Assembly (NCBI GenBank): GCA_903928225.1
Contig: CAIYPU010000150.1
Span: 1 to 57,305 of the forward strand
Direction of reading: 5' to 3'
From: an uncultured Chlorobiaceae bacterium
Lineage (GTDB): Bacteria; Bacteroidota; Chlorobiia; Chlorobiales; Chlorobiaceae
DNA: 57,305 nt
The notes beneath the pieces were generated by a model. That model was given only the letters and a program-made list of their open reading frames with translations. It did not search any database and was not told where the DNA came from. Below, in pieces: positions 7,593 to 15,057 of the stretch. Within the stretch, counting starts at the first letter, position 1, and each line of letters begins with the position of its first letter. A program made the translations under genes and the position numbers.

Positions 7593-9074
7593 TCAATTTA
7601 ACCGTGAACCTTGAAGCTTTCCGTCGAGGAAGAGCTCTTTTTCAGTTGGGGGGATTACCCGGTCGGTCGGGAGTTCAGGCATGGTCCTGCTTGCTTTGAT
7701 TAGCGTAGGCCGAACGACGACCATGAGTTCGGTTTTTTCGGAGTCTTTGTCGGTGCGCCTGAAGAGCGCCCCGAGAATAGGAATCTTGCTCAGCAAGGGA
7801 ATTCCCCGTATGGTTTCTTCGAGATTATCCTGCAGAAGGCCGCCGATAACCAGGTTTTCACCCTCGTTCATCTGGACGGTAGTGGCAGAGTAGGTAAGGG
7901 AAAATGACGGCAACCCGCTCGATGTTCCTGCTGTTATGGCTTCTTTGAGAGGCTTGGAAACTTCGGGTGCAACCTTGAGCGAAATACGGCCTCCATCAAG
8001 TACGACAGGCAGAAATCGCAAACCAACGCCATACGTTCGTTCAACATAGTCAACAGCTCCATTGGCGGCAACGGTAGGAGTATACACTTTGCCGCCAACA
8101 AGGAAGAAGCCTTCCTGACCGCTCATGGTGACAAGGGTTGGTTCAGCGAGCATTCGGATAAGTCCCTTTTTACACTCGGCCTGTATATAACTGCTGTTGC
8201 CATTACTGAAAAAGAGTTTGATCGTTGCATCGCTGACAAACCCGGTCATGAGGCTGCTGCCTGCGAGAGGGCCGGCTCCTTGAACCCAGTCAAGTCCAAG
8301 CGCCTGTATGCAGGACCTGGAAACTTGAGCAATGCGGACTTCGAGGCGGACTTGCATCGGGTCGCGGACTTTGAGGAGGTTGACCACGCCAGGTATACCG
8401 GAAGCTTGTGCAGCGTTCGATGCACTTGCAGAAGTTGATGCTGCCTTGGCTATACCGGTTACGTTGGTAAGGGCCGGAGAGTCTGGAGGGCTGTTGATCA
8501 GGGATTGTTCGGGAGTTTTTCCCGAACCTTTGCCACCGAGGTATGCGCTGACGATGCGCCAGGCGGTCTCTGCCGCCAGTGCGTCGGAAACCGTGCCGGC
8601 AAGCACTACAGCGGGGCCCAGAGAGTAAATATCGATACCGCGTTCGTTCGGCAATGCGGCAGTCAGCAGAACTTTTATCGGGTTGATGTTGCGACTGACA
8701 TTCAGGGGTGCGGACATAAAGTTGCCTGCCTGGTCCCAGACGATAAGATTGGTAGCACCCGGTTTTTTACCGAGCAGATAGAGTTCTGATGGGTTGATAA
8801 TAATATAGTCGGCGATAGCGGGGTTGCCTATGGCCACACGTGAAACGGGTTTTGCGAGCCGGTAGACCCTTGATTCACCCTCGGACAGCAGGTAGGACGA
8901 GGGGAAAGCCATAGATGGTCCGGAAAAAGTACGTACCCGTTTTATATTTTTTTTGCTGCTGTGTTTCGGTGAGGCCTTTGCATATAAAGGCTCATTGACG
9001 GTTCCGGCAAGTAGCACCGCAAGAGCAAGCATCCTGCAGGCCAAACGCATAAGTCTTTTGAAGTTGATGTGCAT
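7593..9074 (-). CDS. cpaC: Tad outer-membrane secretin CpaC/RcpA
   Basis: A 493-residue secretin forming the outer-membrane channel for the Flp pilus. From the ATG at 9074 it has a signal peptide (MHINFKRLMRLACRMLALAVLLAGT...YA), an N-terminal secretin/pilus domain with the RVYRLAKPVSRVAIGNPAIAD pattern, a BON-like segment and the C-terminal secretin domain (VRLEVRIAQVSR; GVGLRFLPVVLDGGRISLKV; ENLVIGGLLQ; PILGALFRRT). An upstream ATG at 9164 is in frame but would overlap cpaB by 65 bp and bury the signal peptide, so I prefer 9074, 25 bp after cpaB. Confidence 0.92.
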   Translation of the reverse strand: MHINFKRLMRLACRMLALAVLLAGTVNEPLYAKASPKHSSKKNIKRVRTFSGPSMAFPSSYLLSEGESRVYRLAKPVSRVAIGNPAIADYIIINPSELYLLGKKPGATNLIVWDQAGNFMSAPLNVSRNINPIKVLLTAALPNERGIDIYSLGPAVVLAGTVSDALAAETAWRIVSAYLGGKGSGKTPEQSLINSPPDSPALTNVTGIAKAASTSASASNAAQASGIPGVVNLLKVRDPMQVRLEVRIAQVSRSCIQALGLDWVQGAGPLAGSSLMTGFVSDATIKLFFSNGNSSYIQAECKKGLIRMLAEPTLVTMSGQEGFFLVGGKVYTPTVAANGAVDYVERTYGVGLRFLPVVLDGGRISLKVAPEVSKPLKEAITAGTSSGLPSFSLTYSATTVQMNEGENLVIGGLLQDNLEETIRGIPLLSKIPILGALFRRTDKDSEKTELMVVVRPTLIKASRTMPELPTDRVIPPTEKELFLDGKLQGSRLN

Positions 9075-9099
9075 CTTAGCTAAGTGGTTTGGCGACAGG

Positions 9100-9873
9100 T
9101 TAGCGGTTGGTACCACGAATTTCTTCGGGCCCGCGGCCTTGACGGAAAGAATCCTCCGGTGCATTCTTTGAAATGGCGGAGGCTCGGGTGGGCATCGGGT
9201 TAACTATATCGGGCAGGCGTGCACCTGCGGAATTCACTATTCCTTTGTCGAGTTCGTTGCGCAGGACAAGAGCAAGCTTGCCGATATTCCGGGCGAGGTC
9301 AAGTTTTTCAGATTCCTGCGGAGTAAGTTCAAGGGTTACGGCATTAACCACTTTTGGTTTATCCGGGTCTCCAGTCGTTACCTGGTCCACGGCCAGTACT
9401 TTGACGCGCGACAGCACGGTTCGTGAAAAGTTCTGACCGTTGGCATCTGTGCCGTTAACCAGAATATCCACATAGCTGCCGGGCAGGGCAAAACCTGCAA
9501 CCGCAACTACCTCGTTAACTTTTACGGTAATGGCGCGCTTGCCCTCGGTGATGGTCGAGGATAAACCGCCGGTAGCACCTGTGAGGGCCAATTTACCTGG
9601 CAGGACAGGCTCGCCCGGGATCATGGAGATGCGGGCAATTCGCCCTGTCACGTCGGTGACGCGAGCGAATGCATTCTGCGGAACGGCCGAACCTGGCCAA
9701 TCAAGGGCTTTGACTTGGTTAGCCGTAATGGCTTTGCCGGCTTCGATAGGCTGCTCTACGATGACGACCTTGGCCCCTGTTGATTTGGGGGCGCTAGTCC
9801 AGCGGGAGGCCATGAACGCCGCCATCGCCCCCAAAGTGAGGGCGATGGCTAAAACGACGACTGGTAGTTTCAC
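9100..9873 (-). CDS. cpaB: Flp pilus assembly protein CpaB/RcpC
   Basis: A 257-residue CpaB/RcpC protein with an N-terminal signal anchor (VVLAIALTLGAMAAFMASRW). A SAF-like domain follows (VVIVEQPIEAGKAITANQVKALDWPGSAVP), then the RcpC region (GKRAITVKVNEVVAVAGFALPGSYVDILV), probable periplasmic modules that interact with the secretin and/or peptidoglycan. The last ~50 residues are low in complexity. It is the second operon gene, 50 bp after flp, immediately before the secretin. Confidence 0.9.
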   Translation of the reverse strand: MKLPVVVLAIALTLGAMAAFMASRWTSAPKSTGAKVVIVEQPIEAGKAITANQVKALDWPGSAVPQNAFARVTDVTGRIARISMIPGEPVLPGKLALTGATGGLSSTITEGKRAITVKVNEVVAVAGFALPGSYVDILVNGTDANGQNFSRTVLSRVKVLAVDQVTTGDPDKPKVVNAVTLELTPQESEKLDLARNIGKLALVLRNELDKGIVNSAGARLPDIVNPMPTRASAISKNAPEDSFRQGRGPEEIRGTNR

Positions 9874-9923
9874 GGATTAGAGCTGTATTAGAGTTTTGGC
9901 TCAACAGAACTAATGAAAAAAAG

Positions 9924-10139
9924 TTAGGAATGAGCGGCATCAAGAGCGTCGGCGATTGCTTGAAAAATGTCATTCAAACTGCCGCTGACAGTGCCAAGAA
10001 TTACAATCAGAGTAATAGCTATTAAAGCAGCAATAAGTGCATACTCGATCATGGTCACGCCTTTCTGCGATTTGACGCCGAAGAGCCTGTTCAGCATGAC
10101 TTCGAGGCTTGTTTTGAATGTTAAAATAATGTTCAACAT
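9924..10139 (-). CDS. flp: Flp-type major pilin
   Basis: A 71-residue Flp prepilin. The leader (about 27 residues, ending KSQKG) precedes the processing site and mature sequence VTMIEYALIAALIAITLIVI, carrying the Glu-Tyr pair at mature positions 5-6 that defines Flp pilins. Cleavage after the Gly gives a 44-residue pilin that is a single hydrophobic helix with a short tail. The ATG at 10139 has a perfect AGGAGG (complement of 10147-10152) 7 nt upstream, the strongest ribosome-binding site seen in the operon, consistent with high expression of the structural subunit. An internal Met at residue 15 is less likely. It is the first gene of the operon and the only pilin gene in the window. Confidence 0.93.
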   Translation of the reverse strand: MLNIILTFKTSLEVMLNRLFGVKSQKGVTMIEYALIAALIAITLIVILGTVSGSLNDIFQAIADALDAAHS

Positions 10140-10189
10140 AGCTTTTCCTCCTGGGGTTATTATTTGAAAGAAAATACTTCCGCCCTTTT

Positions 10190-10213
10190 TTTCACACGTT
10201 GACAGTTGTGAAA
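10190..10213. promoter_or_regulatory. Inverted repeat in the flp leader (operator candidate)
   Basis: TTTCACA at 10190-10196 and TGTGAAA at 10207-10213 are perfect inverted arms separated by 10 bp. The site lies between the promoter candidate and the flp start, within the predicted 5' leader of the Tad operon. It could be a protein-binding operator or an mRNA hairpin. The orientation (TCACA outside-in) is the reverse of a CRP/FNR half-site pair. Confidence 0.4.
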
Positions 10214-10298
10214 CAGATATGCTATCTCCATAATTCGCCCGTGGTCAGATAGAACTTATTTTTTTGATATCGGGGCGTCAGGGGTATTTACAATAGTA

Positions 10299-10326
10299 AA
10301 TATAATACAGAAATAAGGGAAGTCAA
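10299..10326 (-). promoter_or_regulatory. Sigma-70-like promoter candidate for the Tad operon
   Basis: On the minus strand, TTGACT (complement of 10321-10326) is followed after 16 bp by TATATT (complement of 10299-10304). The match to the -35/-10 consensus is good. It would produce a leader of about 150 nt before flp, containing the inverted repeat at 10190-10213. No experimental support is available. Confidence 0.45.
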
Positions 10327-10468
10327 TAACTATAGCTGTTGAGCATTGCCTTGAACAATGGTTCTCTACTATCCTTTCAATTGATGTATTCGGAATATTT
10401 AATGCCGCTAATCGTCGCTTAAGTGTGTTTATTGTGGGTTATATTCTGGAGATATGTGGGTTGTTGTT

Positions 10469-10636
10469 GGGTGTTATAATATTGCAAAACGTGGCACTAA
10501 TTTTTTCTATTGTTGTTATACGGTGTATTGATAATAAATAAAATATGAGAGTTGATACGGGGTGTTATAATGCTGAAAAACGTGTTACTGTTTATTGTTC
10601 TACTGTTGTGATACGGCGTATAAAGAATAATATAGA
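10469..10636. repeat. Two diverged direct repeats, ~91-bp period
   Basis: GGGTGTTATAAT occurs at 10469-10480 and again at 10560-10571. In both copies it is followed by AAAACGTG, a stretch rich in T with CTATTGTTGT or CTACTGTTGT, then GATACGG or TATACGG and ATAATAA-like sequence. The copies align over about 75 bp with scattered substitutions. The function is unknown; they lie about 330-420 bp upstream of flp. Confidence 0.65.
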
Positions 10637-10853
10637 AGCAGGTGCTCCTGCCTGAAAATATTTTATTGAAACATAGACGGATTTCCCGAATACTCGTATT
10701 ACTGTAAATGTTGAGGGTTTCGGAGTATTCTCTTGAAGGATTTCTGAATGCGGGTCTCGAATCAATTACTAAAATTTATAAAAATCCCTGATGCCGCCAA
10801 CCCGAAACATGTCGTTGCTTCAGGGCGCGAGGTCATGGGTGAATTGCGCTCAA

Positions 10854-12119
10854 CTACTCCTTTATTGTTCTTTCACTGTATTTTGAGCTGTTGCACACTG
10901 TACAGTTTCGTTCATCATCACGATAACTGGTTGTCGTCGTTTCCAACATCGGCGATTCAATCCGGCGAACAATAATCCATAATAAGCTGCAAATCACCGG
11001 GGGCCCAATTTGTACTGTCAAATTTGTGACAATCTGGACCCCCATCAGCATAGGTAACAGCCAGGCAACAACCAACACTTCTCGTTCTCCTCGAAGCCAG
11101 CCATTTTGCATCCCTGACAATGCAAACCAGGCGATGGGGAAGGCCAGCCACGCCAGGTCGTAATGAAATATGTACGGGCTGATCAGAAACGTTGCCGTCA
11201 TCAGGACGGCTCCGCGTAAGTTACTGTTTCGGCAACGTCGCCACACATGCCATACGATGACTGCGGCTCCCGTTGCAAAAACAAAATGGATAACATATGC
11301 CCATTCGACAGGAATTCCGTAAAGGCGCATAAAAGCAAACACAGAGGGTATTTTTTTCCAGACCTGAGAACCGTTTTCCAGGAACACTCGGGCATAAACA
11401 AGATTCGCGAGAAACCCTTTGAGCGCTGCAGTCCCAAGGATTGCAGTCCCGATGGCCGTAAAGGCTGTCGTGGTCAAGGCAGCTGTTATCAGAATACGCC
11501 ATGCTCCAACAGCGATTAACGCTACGGGAAACAGAAAAGCAAGATGAGGTTTGATAGCCGCAAGCAGGCCGATGAACACCCCGGCAAGGACAGGTCTTCG
11601 TTCAGTGCAGAGTAAGGCCGCTCCGCAAAGAGATGCAGTCAGGAATGCATTCTGCCCGTAAAAAAGGTTGATCCACAATCCGGAAAAAGCAGCAATACAC
11701 AGCATCGCAGTTTTACCTCGGACAATTCTTCGCAATAAAAGAAGGTAGGCGCCGAGGGTTGACAGCATGAAAGTCCAGTATGCTGCTACGTAAGGCAATA
11801 AAGCCAGTGGCAGAACAAGAAGATAGAATGTCGGGGGGTAGAACCATGCGTAAGAGTCTCGCGAGGCTGCCGGTAAAGCAAATTGCTGGGCTTTGAAAAG
11901 CAAGCAACTGTCGTAGGCGTCCTGGGCATGACCGGTCAAGGCCAGATGCGATGCCGCCCAGAATGTGATAAAATCGTTACCGAACGAATTTCCTTTCAGT
12001 CCGGAAATGTATATCGACTTCAACACCCACACTATGCCCATAAAAAGGAACAAAGCCAGAAAGAGTTGGGGGTAAATTGCAAGGCGTTTTCGATCAAGCC
12101 AATGCGCATTGTCATTCAT
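10854..12119 (-). CDS. Integral membrane glycosyltransferase, GT87-like (DUF2029)
   Basis: A 421-residue polytopic protein with roughly ten to twelve hydrophobic segments. After the first helix comes GNDFITFWAASHLALTGHAQDAYD, the acidic first periplasmic loop characteristic of GT87/DUF2029 GT-C enzymes. AWFYPPTFYLLVLPLALLPY and the SGLWINLFYGQNAFLTASL region also fit the family. GT87 members transfer mannose or related sugars from polyprenyl-phosphate donors on the periplasmic face; the substrate here is unknown. The C-terminal ~40 residues are hydrophilic. It is transcribed toward the Tad operon but separated from it by 700 bp, so co-transcription is doubtful. Confidence 0.8.
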   Translation of the reverse strand: MNDNAHWLDRKRLAIYPQLFLALFLFMGIVWVLKSIYISGLKGNSFGNDFITFWAASHLALTGHAQDAYDSCLLFKAQQFALPAASRDSYAWFYPPTFYLLVLPLALLPYVAAYWTFMLSTLGAYLLLLRRIVRGKTAMLCIAAFSGLWINLFYGQNAFLTASLCGAALLCTERRPVLAGVFIGLLAAIKPHLAFLFPVALIAVGAWRILITAALTTTAFTAIGTAILGTAALKGFLANLVYARVFLENGSQVWKKIPSVFAFMRLYGIPVEWAYVIHFVFATGAAVIVWHVWRRCRNSNLRGAVLMTATFLISPYIFHYDLAWLAFPIAWFALSGMQNGWLRGEREVLVVAWLLPMLMGVQIVTNLTVQIGPPVICSLLWIIVRRIESPMLETTTTSYRDDERNCTVCNSSKYSERTIKE

Positions 12120-12972
12120 GGTATCTTTCCCGAATTTGTTGGTATGCGCGAAAGTGTTTGAAAGATGAAGAAAGGCAAATATCCCATTTTCGGGGCATCA
12201 GGCGTCCTGTGGATTTTGTGATAAAATATCGGAAATCTGTCAGCATAAATATCGGTGATTCCTTTTTTTTGTAAGTCCGACATTGACATTCTGCAGGGCT
12301 CATCTTTTTATTTCTCTGTGGGTAACACGAGTGCAAGGCTGACTGGAACGCACAAAACCGGTATGCACAGGAGGTAGATGAGGATTTCGATCCTGTCTTG
12401 TCGGGACCAACCGCCTCAATTGGAATAAACATTTGCCTTGTAATATAATATTACTATACGGGTGTGCAGTTCGCATCTTTTTCTTTCGGCACCTGTTTTA
12501 TAGAGGCCATAACTGTCGTTTTGTCATTATCGGCAAATTTGTATAGAGTAGGAACGGTATTTAATTTAAAATTAGCGAGTTGATTTGATTTATCAACTGC
12601 TATTATGATTCTTCCTTTTGCTGGATAAGCAGGTTCGGGCCTGGAATTATTGGAGAATCTATCGGTCTTATTTAAATTAACGGGCGTCATCGTCCGATTT
12701 TCGCTGTTTGTATTTCTTGGGGGGGTATCCAGGAAATTGAAACATTACAATCCTCGTCTTCAGCGACAGCAATAGAGCACGCAGCACGTAAGTCATTGAG
12801 CAGGTCTCAAAAGTTTCATCTTGCTGCCCAATGGCCCGGTTATGATTAGAAGGCTCATTTTGCCGGGCACAAGACGACAATCATTTGTCAGAGCAATGAG
12901 AGCGCAAAATCATCGAAATACCGTGAAGATATTTTTGATACCTGCGCAGTATTCAATAACGAAATAATAACA
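12120..12972. other. AT-rich divergent intergenic region
   Basis: About 850 bp separate the minus-strand GT87 gene from the plus-strand PIG-V-like gene. The region must contain both promoters but no strong consensus stands out. It includes one small minus-strand frame (12454-12690, listed separately) and short broken frames on either side that may be gene debris. I see no RNA gene. Confidence 0.45.
12454..12690 (-). CDS. Small ORF or gene remnant, unknown
   Basis: A 78-codon frame with protein-like composition (RIIIAVDKSNQLANFKLN and VPTLYKFADNDKTTVMASIK). It has no signal peptide, no recognisable domain and no Shine-Dalgarno before its ATG. It could be a genuine small soluble protein, the tail of a decayed gene, or chance. 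It is kept only because its amino-acid pattern looks less random than the other frames in this spacer. Confidence 0.25.
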   Translation of the reverse strand: MTPVNLNKTDRFSNNSRPEPAYPAKGRIIIAVDKSNQLANFKLNTVPTLYKFADNDKTTVMASIKQVPKEKDANCTPV

Positions 12973-14094
12973 ATGAGAGCAGACATCAACATTCCGGAAG
13001 CGAAAGCTTTCGATGCTGCTTCCGTTGCTTTTCCTGCAGCAGTTTTTGTTTTGAGCAGATGCCTCATGATGCTCATTGTCATGCATTTCTCCGGAAACTG
13101 CCCGAAGCTGGACTGTCTCTACCATTGGGATGCGCTGTGGTTGAACAGTATTGCCGAATACGGTTACGATATTGAACCGAGGGCCCATTTGCATATTTTC
13201 GCTGCCAACTGGGCCTTCCTGCCTCTCTATCCAATGCTTGTACGCTTCCTCGCCATGATAACCGGCATGCAGATACCGATAGCCGGTATTGTTCTCTCCA
13301 ATACTGCTTTTGCCGCCACACTCATCCTGCTCTACCGTTACACCCTGCAAATTACCGATAAGCATACTGCACGGACAATCACGATTTTGACGGCAATATC
13401 ACCTTTCAGTCTCTTCTACTCGCTTATGTATACCGAAGGTCTGTATACAGCGCTGATGCTTGCTCTCATGTATTCGGCAAGGAAGAATCGCTGGATTATT
13501 GCCGGCATACTCGGTGTCCTGCTTTCCGCGACGAGAAATCTTGGGGTTATGATCGTTTTTCCCATGCTTGCCATCGCTCTCTGCCAGCACGGCTGGAAAC
13601 AATTACTGACTGCACGCAGGGGGACTGAGCCTGCACTCTTTGCCATCATTCTTGCGCCGCTCGGCCTGTTCGCTTATATGCTTTTTCTCTATAACCTGAC
13701 TGGCGATGCACTTGCTTTCAGCCATATTCAGCGTGCTTGGGGGCGGGAGATCGGCAATCCGCTTATCTATCTGCTTGGGGGGGGCATTTTAGGCAATGGT
13801 TCGATGAAGTACAACGATTTGCTTGCGTTGGGCGGAATTATCGGTGGTATTTATTTGTGGCGAAAGCAGCTGAAACCGGAAGCACTCATTCTGCTCATTG
13901 GTACACTCGTTCCACTTTCAACAGGACTGACTTCGATGCACCGTTATGTAGGAACTTTATTTCCATTTATGATCTTTATCGGCCTGCTCATAAAGGAAAG
14001 GCTGTGGTTGAAAGGAGCGGTCTTTGTACTTTTCACGTTTCTCTTTTTTTTCTATGTCTGGTCATGGACAACCGGAAAGGTTTATTTGATATGA
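12973..14094 (+). CDS. PIG-V-like integral membrane mannosyltransferase
   Basis: A 373-residue GT-C-fold protein with about ten transmembrane segments. The first large loop reads YHWDALWLNSIAEYGYD and is followed by ANWAFLPLYPMLVR, the pattern of the PIG-V/GPI-mannosyltransferase-2-like family in bacteria. Later segments (SPFSLFYSLMYTEGLYTAL and SATRNLGVMIVFP) also match. Such enzymes use a polyprenyl-phosphate sugar and transfer it outside the cytoplasmic membrane; the acceptor is unknown. The stop overlaps the next gene start as ATGA. A polyprenyl-phosphate glycosyltransferase follows at 15058 and could supply the donor. Confidence 0.78.
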   Translation: MRADINIPEAKAFDAASVAFPAAVFVLSRCLMMLIVMHFSGNCPKLDCLYHWDALWLNSIAEYGYDIEPRAHLHIFAANWAFLPLYPMLVRFLAMITGMQIPIAGIVLSNTAFAATLILLYRYTLQITDKHTARTITILTAISPFSLFYSLMYTEGLYTALMLALMYSARKNRWIIAGILGVLLSATRNLGVMIVFPMLAIALCQHGWKQLLTARRGTEPALFAIILAPLGLFAYMLFLYNLTGDALAFSHIQRAWGREIGNPLIYLLGGGILGNGSMKYNDLLALGGIIGGIYLWRKQLKPEALILLIGTLVPLSTGLTSMHRYVGTLFPFMIFIGLLIKERLWLKGAVFVLFTFLFFFYVWSWTTGKVYLI

Positions 14095-14645
14095 TAAAAA
14101 GAATGCTCTTTTTTTTTGGCGTGGCAATTCTCGGGACATTTTATTTTTTCGTGACAAGCAGGATATTCCAGCCTGACGTAAGCGAATATTACCGGGCATG
14201 TTACATCGATAAACGGCTCAATTACTGGAATCTCAAGTACAGAAAAGACCGCGTTACTCCGCTTAACTGGAAGGCCCTTCAAATCTCTCAATCCGGCTGG
14301 TCATTGCCGGATACTGCCGGCATCCGGTTGTTAAACAGCCCTGCATCGATATCTCTGCAGCTCAAGCCTGTAAGCAGCAAGCCTGCTCACATTTTCATAG
14401 AAAGCCGCAGCTTTCTCAATTCTGATTACTCTCCGACCGATGTCCAGGTGCTGATAAACGATCGGAGTGTGGGTGCCCTGCATTCCGGATTGCAAAATCC
14501 GACGAAACCGCAGATGTTTCCTGTCCCTGACACAATGATGAACGATAACAGAAACAAGCTCACCATAACCTTCATTGCCCGAAATTCCCCTCGTTCAGCC
14601 TGTATATATATTCAGAGCATCATGCTTTCTTCTCCCGTCAGGTAA
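14091..14645 (+). CDS. Membrane-anchored periplasmic protein coupled to the PIG-V-like gene, unknown function
   Basis: A 184-residue protein that starts at the ATG overlapping the previous stop (ATGA), so it is very likely translated with the PIG-V-like enzyme. It has an N-terminal basic-hydrophobic anchor (MIKRMLFFFGVAILGTFYFF), then a predicted periplasmic domain with beta-strand-like alternation (SISLQLKPVSSKPAHIFIES; DVQVLINDRSVGALHSGLQ; NKLTITFIARN). The latter part resembles a carbohydrate-binding or jelly-roll-like beta fold in pattern, but I recognise no family. The longer upstream frame (from 13737) is an overlap artefact inside the PIG-V-like gene. Confidence 0.65.
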   Translation: MIKRMLFFFGVAILGTFYFFVTSRIFQPDVSEYYRACYIDKRLNYWNLKYRKDRVTPLNWKALQISQSGWSLPDTAGIRLLNSPASISLQLKPVSSKPAHIFIESRSFLNSDYSPTDVQVLINDRSVGALHSGLQNPTKPQMFPVPDTMMNDNRNKLTITFIARNSPRSACIYIQSIMLSSPVR

Positions 14646-15057
14646 TGAGAAAAAGTTTTGTAAAACGGAAAAAAATATATCAAATGAACCCGTCGCAAAA
14701 AGCTGTTCATAATTGTTCCTGAACAGCATGTCGAAATGCACGACCTCAATGAGTTCGAGAATTCCCGTATACTAATAAATGCAAGCCATCAAAGAACCCT
14801 CAGAATGTTCAAAGTAATGTGATCTTTCATGCATTACGAACGGTAGAGTAACTACATTCATTAACCGCAGTCCTGTCAGCTTTAGCGTTTTTTCATCTCA
14901 TAATCAACAGTTTATCCTTTTTGTGCTTCCTTGTTCTCATATTTTTATTGCAAGTCCAGCATTGAGATGTTAAATAACTTCAATGGTCCTTATGATACTG
15001 ATGGCTGTGTGTATATATTATTTTAATTCGCTTTGGGTGAAATAACATTTATTTAAT
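14646..15057 (+). other. AT-rich spacer before the GtrB-like gene
   Basis: This spacer holds no plausible gene. It carries one strong inverted repeat (14702-14727) near its left end, and otherwise AT-rich sequence likely to contain the promoter of the GtrB-like gene, for which I see no clear consensus. Confidence 0.5.
14702..14727 (+). terminator. Inverted repeat after the 184-residue protein gene
   Basis: GCTGTTCA at 14702-14709 pairs perfectly with TGAACAGC at 14720-14727 around a 10-nt loop. It lies 57 bp after the stop at 14645. It is not followed by a T-run, so it may be a factor-dependent terminator, an mRNA-stabilising hairpin or an operator rather than an intrinsic terminator. Confidence 0.35.

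Larger units (their letters stand above)
10140..10853. other. AT-rich leader/intergenic region upstream of flp
   Basis: About 700 bp lie between flp and the GT87 gene, both on the minus strand. The stretch is clearly AT-rich. It carries the flp ribosome-binding site, a promoter candidate (10299-10326), an inverted repeat (10190-10213), two diverged ~91-bp direct repeats (10469-10636) and a small hairpin GCAGG-TGCT-CCTGC at 10638-10651. No convincing coding frame is present. Confidence 0.6.

Noticed and set aside
9075-9164. Longer CpaC starting at 9164
   Set aside because: It would overlap cpaB by 65 bp and place 30 residues before a normal signal peptide.
845-10139. Type II secretion system instead of Tad pilus
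   Set aside because: The Flp pilin (KG/VTMIEY), TadE/TadG-like proteins, CpaB, CpaE and the paired TadB/TadC are specific to Tad loci; there are no GspG-K-type pseudopilins.
10469-10636. CRISPR-like repeats
   Set aside because: Only two copies, the repeats are long and diverged, there is no unique spacer pattern and no cas gene is in the window.
10638-10651. GCAGG-TGCT-CCTGC hairpin as an intrinsic terminator
   Set aside because: No T-run follows and no gene ends immediately upstream on either strand.
13737-14090. In-frame upstream extension of the 184-residue protein (302 codons)
   Set aside because: It lies entirely inside the PIG-V-like gene in another frame; the ATGA overlap start and anchor helix favour 14091.
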